7,222 nucleotides of DNA from Desulfobacteraceae bacterium (GTDB lineage: Bacteria > Desulfobacterota > Desulfobacteria > Desulfobacterales > SURF-7): the NCBI GenBank assembly GCA_030619585.1, contig JAUXBD010000065.1, positions 1-7,222 of the forward strand. The letters are read 5' to 3'. The notes under the pieces are model-generated. The model searched no databases. It worked only from the letters and a program-made list of their open reading frames with translations, and was not told where the DNA came from. Shown piece by piece: positions 1 to 5,729 of this stretch (its first letter is position 1; every line of letters starts with the position of its first letter). A program made the translations under genes and the position numbers.

Positions 1-158
1 GAAAAAACAGAGAATAATGAGTGCTGTCATTTTAAACCCGATTTGTGCATAAAGTATCAAGTACTTATGACTATCGCACCTGTTTTTTCTTTAGATACGC
101 TTGCATGCGAGTTTCAGATATTTTCAATTTTATTATCAGTGGGCGGTCCGGGTTCAGT

Positions 159-176
159 ATATTCCCCATATTCCCC
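159..176. repeat. Tandem 9-bp duplication downstream of prmC
   Basis: The 9-bp unit ATATTCCCC occurs twice in direct succession in the 190-base stretch beyond the prmC stop codon. It lies inside a possible loop closed by AGTGGG (138-143) and CCCACT (175-180), which could form a weak hairpin at the end of the prmC transcript. The loop is 31 nt and there is no U-run after the stem on the minus strand, so I do not call an intrinsic terminator. The rest of 1-190 shows no convincing gene. Confidence 0.4.
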
Positions 177-190
177 CACTTTCTGAGAAC

Positions 191-1114
191 TTACTTTTTC
201 ACCATTTGTACAACCCGAAAATGCCCGCCATAGTCCTTTGTAAAACCCACATCTTTATAAAATCCGCCTTCATCAACAATGCCCTGCACCATCTCTTTTT
301 GATCATGGCCTATCTCAAGAAGCAGCCTGCCTTTTTCTTTAAGATAAAGGTGCGCGCATCTGATGATATGCCCAATGGATTCAAGACCGTCTTCGCCCCC
401 GTCAAGGGCCATATTGGGTTCATACTTATGGATCTCGGGTTGAAGTTCAGCTATTGTTTGGGTAGGGATATACGGTGGATTTGAGATAATGATATCAAAC
501 AATGGGGCCCTTTTTTTTACAGGAAAAACCCAGTCTCCGGAAAAAAAATGGATCTTTTCCTCAAGATTGTGAAGTCTGGCATTAGTCCTGGCAATATCCA
601 CAGCCTTGGGGCTTCGGTCAGATGCAAAAAAAAGACCGGTTGACCCTTTATCTGAAAGTCCGGACATGAGTTCTGTCGCAAGAGCAATAATTACAGCCCC
701 GGACCCTGTACCCGGCTCAAATATCCTCTTTGGCTCAGGTAGAAAATCGCTTTCTAAACCTTTATCTTGTGATAAAACTTTAAGTGCTGTTTCAACCAGA
801 CACTCTGTATCCGGCCTGGGGATAAGCACATCCTTTGAAACTTTAAAATCCAAAGACCAGAACTCCCGACAACCCGTGATATACGCAACCGGCTCCCTTT
901 GTAGCCTCCTCTTGATTAAAACCTTGAAGTTAGCAAGCTCATCACTACTTAGGGGTTGATCATACCGAAGATACAGGTCTATCTTCTTTATTTTAAGACA
1001 ATGGGCAAGAAGTATTTCCGCAGTGGATCTTGGGCTGTCAATGTGGTGGGATTTAAAATAGGAATCAGCCCATCTGATTAGTTTTAGTATGGTCCAGTCA
1101 TTAGCTATAGGCAT
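191..1114 (-). CDS. prmC: Release factor glutamine methyltransferase PrmC (HemK family)
   Basis: Transfers a methyl group from S-adenosylmethionine to the Gln of the GGQ motif in class I release factors, in the cytoplasm, raising peptide-release efficiency. The 307-residue product has a helical N-terminal substrate-recognition domain (about 1-95), the family signature PRPDTE (99-104), the SAM-binding glycine loop EPGTGSG (133-139) and the catalytic NPPY (212-215), which holds the substrate Gln amide. Length is slightly above the usual 275-300. The start ATG overlaps the end of prfA by 10 nt, and I see no Shine-Dalgarno sequence before it, so translation is probably coupled to prfA. The start is kept because the family's opening (TILKLIRWA, residues 8-16) begins just after it. 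The motif-I acidic residue is Glu followed by Pro, where homologs usually have Asp-Leu/Val. It is the last recognisable gene of the rho-rpmE-prfA-prmC cluster and ends with TAA. Confidence 0.96.
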   Translation of the reverse strand: MPIANDWTILKLIRWADSYFKSHHIDSPRSTAEILLAHCLKIKKIDLYLRYDQPLSSDELANFKVLIKRRLQREPVAYITGCREFWSLDFKVSKDVLIPRPDTECLVETALKVLSQDKGLESDFLPEPKRIFEPGTGSGAVIIALATELMSGLSDKGSTGLFFASDRSPKAVDIARTNARLHNLEEKIHFFSGDWVFPVKKRAPLFDIIISNPPYIPTQTIAELQPEIHKYEPNMALDGGEDGLESIGHIIRCAHLYLKEKGRLLLEIGHDQKEMVQGIVDEGGFYKDVGFTKDYGGHFRVVQMVKK

Positions 1115-2196
1115 TGGCGACGTGCATCAGCTTTTTCTTCATTCTGCAGAGCCTGGGCTTGATAATATGTTGCAAGCTCGCATATAACTTCATCTATTTC
1201 ACCCTGCAAAATACTATCGAGCTTGTACAGAGTAAGCCCTATGCGGTGATCTGTAACCCTGCCTTGGGGAAAATTGTAAGTTCTTATCCTTCCGCTTCTG
1301 TCTCCGCTTCCCACCTGCATCTTACGTTCCTGGGATATCTCTTCATGCTGTTCACTGACCATTCTGTCAAGCAGACGTGCGCGAAGAACTTTCAAGGCTT
1401 TGGCTTTGTTTTTATGCTGTGATTTCTCGTCCTGGCAGGTGACAACAAGGCCTGTGGGTAGATGGGTAAGACGCACCGCTGAATCTGTGGTGTTCACACT
1501 TTGCCCCCCCGGGCCTGATGACCGGAATACATCCGCTTTGATCTCACCAGGGTCGATATGCAATTCAACATCTTCAGCCTCAGGCAGAACAGCAACGGTA
1601 ACCGCAGATGTGTGTATCCGCCCCTGGGTCTCTGTTGTGGGAACACGTTGAACCCGGTGGGTACCGCTCTCATATTTAAAAGCACTGTAGGCGCCCTTGC
1701 CGTGTATCATGGCAATAATCTCTTTAAATCCACCCACACCGGTTGGATGCTCGCTCATTATTTCACGTTTCCAGTTTCTTCTTTCCGAGAATCTTGAATA
1801 CATCCTGAAAAGATCACCCGCAAAAAGACCTGCCTCTTCCCCTCCTGTTCCTGCTCGTATCTCAAGGATAACATTCTTGTCATCATTAGGGTCTTTGGGT
1901 AAAAGAAGTGTTTTGAGGTCGCTCTCAAGTGCCTCTTTTTTTTTAATAAGCACTTCAACATCTGCTTTGGCCAGATCTTTTATCTCATCATCATCATCAT
2001 TAAGCAGGTCCAGACTGCCTTCAAGTTCGCTTGTAATCTCTTTATACGACCTGAAAACATTCACAACTTTGCTCAGTTGAGCATGTTCACGGCTGTACTT
2101 AAGGCAGGCTTGCTGATCTTTTACGATCTTGGGGTCACTTAAAAGCTGTTCAACTTTCTCAAAGCGCTCTTCAACACCTGCTAATTTATCAAACAT
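1105..2196 (-). CDS. prfA: Peptide chain release factor 1 (RF1)
   Basis: Recognises UAA and UAG stop codons in the ribosomal A site and triggers hydrolysis of peptidyl-tRNA. At 363 residues the length is typical. The N-terminal helical domain covers about 1-105. The codon-recognition domain carries a PxT motif, here Pro-Thr-Thr (186-188) within RVPTTETQGRIHTSAV, which separates RF1 from RF2 (SPF). The catalytic GGQ is at 230-232 within SSGPGGQSVNTTDSAVRLTH, and no RF2-type frameshift site is present. The start MFDKL matches the family's usual opening. The ribosome-binding site is weak: only GGGTTG about 14 nt before ATG. The gene lies 91 nt after rpmE, and its last 10 nt overlap prmC, whose product methylates its GGQ glutamine. 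It ends in UAG, a codon that among release factors only RF1 reads; the unknown gene and eno in this window also end in UAG. I see no convincing promoter in the rpmE-prfA gap. Confidence 0.98.
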   Translation of the reverse strand: MFDKLAGVEERFEKVEQLLSDPKIVKDQQACLKYSREHAQLSKVVNVFRSYKEITSELEGSLDLLNDDDDEIKDLAKADVEVLIKKKEALESDLKTLLLPKDPNDDKNVILEIRAGTGGEEAGLFAGDLFRMYSRFSERRNWKREIMSEHPTGVGGFKEIIAMIHGKGAYSAFKYESGTHRVQRVPTTETQGRIHTSAVTVAVLPEAEDVELHIDPGEIKADVFRSSGPGGQSVNTTDSAVRLTHLPTGLVVTCQDEKSQHKNKAKALKVLRARLLDRMVSEQHEEISQERKMQVGSGDRSGRIRTYNFPQGRVTDHRIGLTLYKLDSILQGEIDEVICELATYYQAQALQNEEKADARRQCL

Positions 2197-2287
2197 CTGT
2201 TTATACTTGCAACCCGTTTATATTTTCAGATTTGGTTAAGGAATGATGTGGCTTTATGCGCGACACTATATCTAACTCGTATATCTT

Positions 2288-2509
2288 TTAACCTGCATTT
2301 TCCTGATTGTTAAACTTAGCATATTTTTTGTGGAAACGCTCAATTCTTCCGGCAGTGTCAATAAGTTTCTGCTTTCCGGTAAAAAAAGGATGGCATTTTG
2401 AACAAATCTCAATTTTCATATCCGGTTTTGTCGAGCCGACCTCAACCTCATTTCCACATGCACACTTTATGGACGTTTTATGGTACTCAGGATGAATGTC
2501 TTTTTTCAT
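2288..2509 (-). CDS. rpmE: 50S ribosomal protein L31, zinc-binding type
   Basis: A 73-residue protein of the large ribosomal subunit, which sits at the central protuberance and bridges to the small subunit. It opens MKKDIHPEYH, the classic L31 start. It carries four cysteines at 16, 18, 36 and 39 (C-x-C and C-x2-C), making it the zinc-containing C+ paralog rather than the zinc-free type often made under zinc starvation. Further matches are the conserved HPFFTGKQ (40-47) and the basic stretch RIERFHKKYAKF. A G-rich ribosome-binding site (TAGGGGGTTG) lies just before ATG. The start is 25 nt after the rho stop, so the gene is almost certainly cotranscribed with rho, an arrangement also seen in Bacillus and other bacteria. 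It ends with TAA. Confidence 0.97.
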   Translation of the reverse strand: MKKDIHPEYHKTSIKCACGNEVEVGSTKPDMKIEICSKCHPFFTGKQKLIDTAGRIERFHKKYAKFNNQENAG

Positions 2510-2534
2510 TATAATTTCAACCCCCTACAATCTT

Positions 2535-3782
2535 TTATGTGTTCATCGAATCTAAAAATTCTTTATTATCCTTTGTTCCTCTCATTTTATCAAGTAAAAA
2601 TTCCATACTATCAACAGTATTTAATGTTGTAAGCAGTTTTCTTAATATCCAGATTCGATTAAGCACATCCGGTTCTACAAGGAGCTCCTCTTTTCGTGTG
2701 CCTGATTTTTTTATATCGATTGCAGGGTAGGTACGTCTGTCTGCAAGCTTTCGATCCAGCACAAGCTCCATATTGCCGGTCCCCTTGAACTCCTCAAAAA
2801 TGACCTCGTCCATGCGGCTTCCGGTTTCGATAAGAGCTGTTGCAATAATGGTAAGACTTCCCCCCTCCTCAATATTTCTTGCAGCCCCAAAAAACCGCTT
2901 TGGTCTGTGAAGGGCATTTGAATCAACACCACCGGAAAGGATTTTCCCACTGGGAGGCATAACTGAATTATAAGCCCTGGCTAACCTGGTTATACTGTCT
3001 AATAGTATAACAACATCCTTTTTGTGCTCCACCAGCCGTTTTGCCTTCTCAATAACCATCTCCGCCACCTGGACATGCCTTTCCATGGGCTCATCAAATG
3101 TAGAGCTTATCACCTCCGCATCCACAGACCTGGCCATATCCGTTACCTCCTCAGGCCTTTCATCTATAAGAAGGACAAAGGGCACAACATCTTTATGGCT
3201 GGCTATAATGGAATTGGCAATGGCCTGGAGCAGCATTGTTTTCCCCGACCTTGGAGGTGATACAATCAACCCCCTCTGGCCAAAGCCTAGTGGGTTTAAA
3301 AGATCCATAATGCGGGTAGAATAATTTTCAGGGTCTGTCTCAAGCATTGTCTTTCTTTCAGGATAAAGGGGGGTTAAATTGTCAAAAAGTATCTTTTCCC
3401 TTGCAATTTCAGGGTCTTCATAATTAACAGCTTCGACCTTTAAAAGGGCAAAATACCGTTCTGTATCTTTGGGCTGCCTGATCTGTCCGGAAACCGTATC
3501 TCCTGTCCTAAGATTGAAGCGACGAATCTGTGATGGAGAAACATATATATCGTCAGGGCCTGGCAGGTAATTATAATCAGGCGCTCTTAAAAATCCAAAT
3601 CCATCCGGCAGGATCTCTAAAGTTCCCTCCCCGTAAATCAGACCGTCCTTTTCAATCTGTGCCTGGAGCAGACTAAAAATAAGCTCCTGCTTTCTCATAC
3701 CGGCAGCACCGTCAATTTTGAACTTCTTGGCCATTTTGGTCAGTTCACTGATCTTCATGTCTTTTAGTTCAACAATATTCAT
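2535..3782 (-). CDS. rho: Transcription termination factor Rho
   Basis: Hexameric RNA-dependent ATPase and helicase that ends transcription at Rho-dependent sites. The 415-residue product follows the E. coli protein closely, with no large insertion. It has an N-terminal helix bundle (1-47), then the OSB-fold primary RNA-binding site with GFGFLRAPDY (61-70) and DDIYVSPSQIRRFNLRTGD (77-95). The Walker A is PPRSGKT (176-182). The catalytic-Glu segment is DERPEE (207-212), Walker B is VVILLDS (257-263), the Q-loop is LSGGVDSNALHRPKRFFG (282-299), the R-loop is KGTGNMEL (333-340), and the arginine finger is R363 in GTRKEELL. The Walker A has Arg where E. coli has Lys (PPKAGKT). The start is supported by a G-rich ribosome-binding site (ACGGGGA) about 9 nt upstream. 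It heads the operon with rpmE and is preceded by a leader of about 300 nt from the promoter at 4097-4123. Confidence 0.98.
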   Translation of the reverse strand: MNIVELKDMKISELTKMAKKFKIDGAAGMRKQELIFSLLQAQIEKDGLIYGEGTLEILPDGFGFLRAPDYNYLPGPDDIYVSPSQIRRFNLRTGDTVSGQIRQPKDTERYFALLKVEAVNYEDPEIAREKILFDNLTPLYPERKTMLETDPENYSTRIMDLLNPLGFGQRGLIVSPPRSGKTMLLQAIANSIIASHKDVVPFVLLIDERPEEVTDMARSVDAEVISSTFDEPMERHVQVAEMVIEKAKRLVEHKKDVVILLDSITRLARAYNSVMPPSGKILSGGVDSNALHRPKRFFGAARNIEEGGSLTIIATALIETGSRMDEVIFEEFKGTGNMELVLDRKLADRRTYPAIDIKKSGTRKEELLVEPDVLNRIWILRKLLTTLNTVDSMEFLLDKMRGTKDNKEFLDSMNT

Positions 3783-3868
3783 TAAACTTTTCCCCGTTAA
3801 TTGTTTTTATTTCTTTTTGGTTAAACAACAGAATTATGCAATCTTGACCCTGTGTATAAAAATCTTTT

Positions 3869-3895
3869 CTAACTGAAAGAGCTTTCCCTTGTTAG
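3869..3895 (-). promoter_or_regulatory. Hairpin in the rho leader, attenuator-like
   Basis: Outer arms CTAAC/GTTAG (5 bp) enclose inner arms GAAAG/CTTTC, with a small asymmetric internal loop. In the rho direction the stem is followed by AAAAGATTTTTATA, a U-rich stretch a few nt away. It could pause or end transcription within the leader about 90 nt before the rho start codon, but the stem is weak and the U-run is not adjacent. Confidence 0.3.
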
Positions 3896-4069
3896 TGTTT
3901 AATAGTGCGACCCTTTATAACGTTTTATAATATAATAGATTAGGAATTTTCATCTAAGGTATAAAAAGTTTCTTTGCGCTTTCTTTTAAAACCATTTTTT
4001 TTGGCACTCTGGGACAAAATCCATGATTTGCATTTCGATTACGAAGGAAAAAGTGCTTTGTGATTTAAA

Positions 4070-4083
4070 AAGGTAGGCACCTT
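4070..4083 (-). promoter_or_regulatory. Short hairpin at the 5' end of the rho mRNA
   Basis: AAGGT and ACCTT form a 5-bp stem with a 4-nt loop, followed in the rho direction by a run of T (ACCTTTTTAAATC). It begins a few nt after the predicted rho start site. It may protect the 5' end or act as an early pause; the stem is short, so this is tentative. Confidence 0.3.
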
Positions 4084-4096
4084 GTATTGAAGCCAA

Positions 4097-4123
4097 ATTA
4101 TAACATGATTTTTAACGTGTCAA
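4097..4123 (-). promoter_or_regulatory. Promoter of the rho operon
   Basis: Read on the minus strand: a perfect TTGACA (4123-4118), a 15-nt spacer, and a perfect TATAAT (4102-4097) preceded by TGT, the extended -10 pattern TGn. Transcription would start near 4090 and run into rho. The 15-nt spacer is shorter than the usual 16-18, but two consensus hexamers plus TGn make this the strongest promoter in the window. Confidence 0.65.
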
Positions 4124-4224
4124 GTGGTTTTGTTGCTTTTTTAACTATTTTGAATAATATTGTATATTAGATGCGGAATCTGGGGCTTGGATCGTTTCGC
4201 TTCAGGTTAGAGATTTTTGGAACC

Positions 4225-4251
4225 TTGACAAAAAACAGCTCTTTTTATAGA
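4225..4251 (+). promoter_or_regulatory. Candidate promoter of adk
   Basis: TTGACA (4225-4230), a 15-nt spacer and TATAGA (4246-4251, five of six to consensus). Transcription would begin near 4258, giving adk a leader of about 105 nt. The spacer is again 15 nt, as at the divergent rho promoter. Confidence 0.5.
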
Positions 4252-4298
4252 AAGAAAGTAGTTTTAAACAGCTTAATCAAGGATCAAGACATAGGGCT

Positions 4299-4317
4299 GT
4301 TTATAAAAAATATAAAC
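4299..4317 (+). promoter_or_regulatory. AT-only hairpin in the adk leader
   Basis: GTTTATA and TATAAAC are perfect 7-bp arms around a loop of five A. The downstream arm can instead pair with GTTTAT at 4325-4330, so two mutually exclusive stems are possible ahead of the adk ribosome-binding site. All but one of the pairs are A-T, so stability is low. Confidence 0.25.
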
Positions 4318-4351
4318 TTAACCGGTTTATCTAATAATTTTAATTTTAACA

Positions 4352-4357
4352 AAGGAG
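4352..4357 (+). promoter_or_regulatory. Ribosome-binding site of adk
   Basis: AAGGAG, seven nt before the ATG at 4365. It is the best Shine-Dalgarno match in the window and fixes the adk start. Confidence 0.85.
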
Positions 4358-4364
4358 AACTCGT

Positions 4365-5039
4365 ATGAACATTTTATTTTTTGGGCCAAACGGCAGTGGC
4401 AAGGGGACACAGGGATCTATTTTAAAGGATAAGTACCATACCCCTCACATCGAGTCCGGCGCAATCTTTCGCGATAACATAAAAGGAGGAACCGAGCTGG
4501 GTGCAAAAGCAAAGGAGTATATAGATAAAGGGGATTTAGTACCTGATGAAATTACAATCCCCATGATTCTCGATCGCCTCAAACGAGATGACTGCAAAGA
4601 AGGTTGGCTGCTTGACGGCTTTCCCAGAAATAAAACCCAGGCTATAAAGTTGGATGAATCACTTAAAGATGCAGGAATGAAGCTTGATATTGTCGTGGAG
4701 ATCATTCTGGATCGCGAAATAGCCAAAAACCGGATTATGGGACGCAGGCTCTGCGAAAAAGACAACAACCACCCAAACAATATATACATTGATGTGATTA
4801 AACCCGATGGAGACAAATGCCGGGTATGCGGTGGTTCATTGACAGTAAGGGCTGACGATCAGGATGAAGATGCTATAAACAAACGCCATAATATTTACTA
4901 TGATACAGATACCGGCACCCTTGCTGCTTCCTATTACTTTAAAGATATTGCAGCTGATAAAGGGGACATTAAATATATAAAGCTGGATGGGGCCCCAAGC
5001 GTAAAAGAGGTTACAGAAGAGCTTATTTCAAAGCTTTAA
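4365..5039 (+). CDS. adk: Adenylate kinase
   Basis: Catalyses ATP + AMP to 2 ADP in the cytoplasm and sets adenylate energy charge. The 224-residue product is the long form with a full LID domain. The P-loop is GPNGSGKGTQ (7-16). The AMP-binding segment is SGAIFRDNI (31-39, with R36), then GDLVPDEI (56-63) and DGFPR (84-88). The LID opens with GRRLC (126-130) and closes with VRADDQDEDAINKR (161-174). Start and ribosome-binding site are clear. Several positions are unusual: the P-loop begins Gly-Pro-Asn where most have Gly-x-Pro, and the AMP-site Thr-Gly-Asp is Ser-Gly-Ala. The LID metal site reads C130, D133, C152, C155, with H136 nearby, rather than four Cys. The gene is transcribed away from rho and ends just before a strong hairpin, so it is probably monocistronic. 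Confidence 0.95.
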   Translation: MNILFFGPNGSGKGTQGSILKDKYHTPHIESGAIFRDNIKGGTELGAKAKEYIDKGDLVPDEITIPMILDRLKRDDCKEGWLLDGFPRNKTQAIKLDESLKDAGMKLDIVVEIILDREIAKNRIMGRRLCEKDNNHPNNIYIDVIKPDGDKCRVCGGSLTVRADDQDEDAINKRHNIYYDTDTGTLAASYYFKDIAADKGDIKYIKLDGAPSVKEVTEELISKL

Positions 5040-5049
5040 AAAGCAGTCA

Positions 5050-5177
5050 TTAAAAAAGCGCCATGGAATTTTTTCCATGGCGCTTTTGAATGTCAGCTCT
5101 CGTAATTTCTTTCTTAGAGACGGCTTTTTTGAACACAATAGCGAGATCCGGAAGGTCAAGCTTTTTGCCTACTTTTT
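5050..5177 (-). other. Possible frameshifted C-terminal extension of the unknown gene
   Basis: In the -1 frame the reading is closed by TAA one codon upstream of GAAAAAG, then stays open for about 41 codons to a TAA at 5050-5052. The reading begins EKVGKKLDLPDLAIVF and continues as an amphipathic, Lys-rich sequence. It takes over exactly where the main frame ends. Its last ten codons lie within the terminator hairpin, which argues against long-standing coding use. One extra A in the run would fuse it to the main product, giving about 174 residues. Confidence 0.35.
5054..5087. terminator. Bidirectional intrinsic terminator between adk and the convergent gene
   Basis: A perfect 15-bp inverted repeat (AAAAGCGCCATGGAA with its complement) around a TTTT loop, 14 nt after the adk stop. 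On the plus strand the stem ends in four U. On the minus strand it ends in six U, so it should end transcripts from both sides, and probably better those of the minus-strand gene. Confidence 0.92.
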
Positions 5178-5573
5178 CAACTTATCTTTAAGCTTCTGAT
5201 CCAGTTCGGCAAAAAGGTCTTGTTGCTTTTTCTTATGTTGTACCTGCATAGCCTCGATTTTTTTTGAAAACTTTTTCTGACTATCCTGAAACTTTTTAAG
5301 ATCACTTTTAATGCCGCTCTCTTTTGATTCTTTTGGGATCTTTTCTATTTCTAGATGGTCTTTTATGCAAACCCTGGGGCCATATGCCCCCTCAATAATA
5401 TCGATAACCCCGCTATCTTTCAGTTTGTTGCATATAAGGTGACCCTGTTCCAAAGAAAATGAGATTGACTTGCAAACCTCTTCAACTGAGGGTGGAGCGG
5501 TGTTTTTATGTTCATATATTCTTATTGCTGCCACAATAAGGTGGGCGCATGTATATAGGTCTGTATTTTTCAT
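5169..5573 (-). CDS. Small protein, predicted winged-helix domain plus coiled coil, function unknown
   Basis: I do not recognise this 134-residue protein by name. Residues 1-75 look like a compact helix-turn-helix with a wing: helix 7-21, helix 28-38, a likely recognition helix at about 40-53, then a beta-wing (56-71, GVIDIIEGAYGPRVCI). Residues 85-134 are Lys-, Gln- and Glu-rich and should form a charged coiled coil. There is no signal peptide or membrane segment, so it is probably cytoplasmic and may bind DNA or RNA. The start is backed by the ribosome-binding site GGAAGG about 5 nt upstream. It is convergent with adk and divergent from eno. The frame stops at TAG right after AAAAAG, and a continuous -1 reading of about 40 codons takes over there, so the C-terminus is uncertain. 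The reality of the gene is fairly sure; a regulatory role is a guess. Confidence 0.8.
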   Translation of the reverse strand: MKNTDLYTCAHLIVAAIRIYEHKNTAPPSVEEVCKSISFSLEQGHLICNKLKDSGVIDIIEGAYGPRVCIKDHLEIEKIPKESKESGIKSDLKKFQDSQKKFSKKIEAMQVQHKKKQQDLFAELDQKLKDKLKK

Positions 5574-5682
5574 GATACCTTCCGCTTTTGTCAGTTATAA
5601 CTAAACAATCAATTTATTTAACAAAAAAACTCCCAAATTTGTGTTCGATAAAAAAAGGCCATTTTCAGCTAAACGAGACTTC

Positions 5683-5711
5683 TTGACATAAAAATATAAA
5701 AATAGTAGTTA
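5683..5711 (+). promoter_or_regulatory. Candidate promoter of eno
   Basis: A perfect TTGACA (5683-5688) with a 17-nt spacer to TAGTTA (5706-5711), a poor -10. An alternative -10 for eno is TATAAC at 5738-5743, which lacks a good -35. The -35 is convincing, but which -10 goes with it is not settled. Confidence 0.3.
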
Positions 5712-5729
5712 TTTCTAAAAACTTGTCAA
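5702..5729 (-). promoter_or_regulatory. Candidate promoter of the unknown minus-strand gene
   Basis: On the minus strand: TTGACA (5729-5724), a 16-nt spacer and TACTAT (5707-5702, four of six to consensus). The start site would fall near 5695, about 120 nt before the ATG at 5573. Confidence 0.4.

Larger units (their letters stand above)
3783..4090 (-). other. Long untranslated leader of rho
   Basis: No gene of credible size is visible between the predicted rho start site (about 4090) and the rho ATG at 3782. In the rho sense, the first 50-odd nt are G-poor and C-rich relative to G (roughly 14 C to 6 G), the composition expected of a Rho-loading site. Two hairpins follow, at 4070-4083 and 3869-3895. 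E. coli rho is also preceded by a long leader through which Rho represses its own synthesis; the parallel here is inferred from position and composition only. Confidence 0.45.

Noticed and set aside
1..30. Possible start of a further minus-strand gene (MTALIILCFF) running off the left edge
   Set aside because: Only ten codons are visible and there is no clear ribosome-binding site. The hydrophobic start is suggestive, but this is too little to call.
52..66. Hairpin AAGTA/TACTT
   Set aside because: A 5-bp stem, mostly A-T, with no U-tract and no relation to a nearby gene.
138..180. Intrinsic terminator after prmC (AGTGGG/CCCACT stem)
   Set aside because: Six-bp stem with a 31-nt loop and no U-run after it on the minus strand.
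606..959. Plus-strand frame of 117 codons within prmC
   Set aside because: Antisense shadow of a fully supported gene, with no ribosome-binding site and no recognisable domain. The same applies to the other frames opposite prfA, rho, adk and eno.
2197..2287. Separate promoter for prfA in the gap after rpmE
   Set aside because: AT-rich hexamers such as TATAGT are present, but none has a credible -35 at the right spacing; cotranscription from rho is simpler.
3986..4033. A 15-codon reading frame in the rho leader (MQIMDFVPECQKKWF) as a leader peptide
   Set aside because: No Shine-Dalgarno sequence precedes it, and a frame this short is expected by chance in a 300-nt leader.
4171..4368. A 65-codon plus-strand reading frame overlapping the adk start by ATGA
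   Set aside because: It has no ribosome-binding site, its content is not protein-like, and the best adk promoter (4225-4251) lies inside it, so the adk transcript would lack its start.
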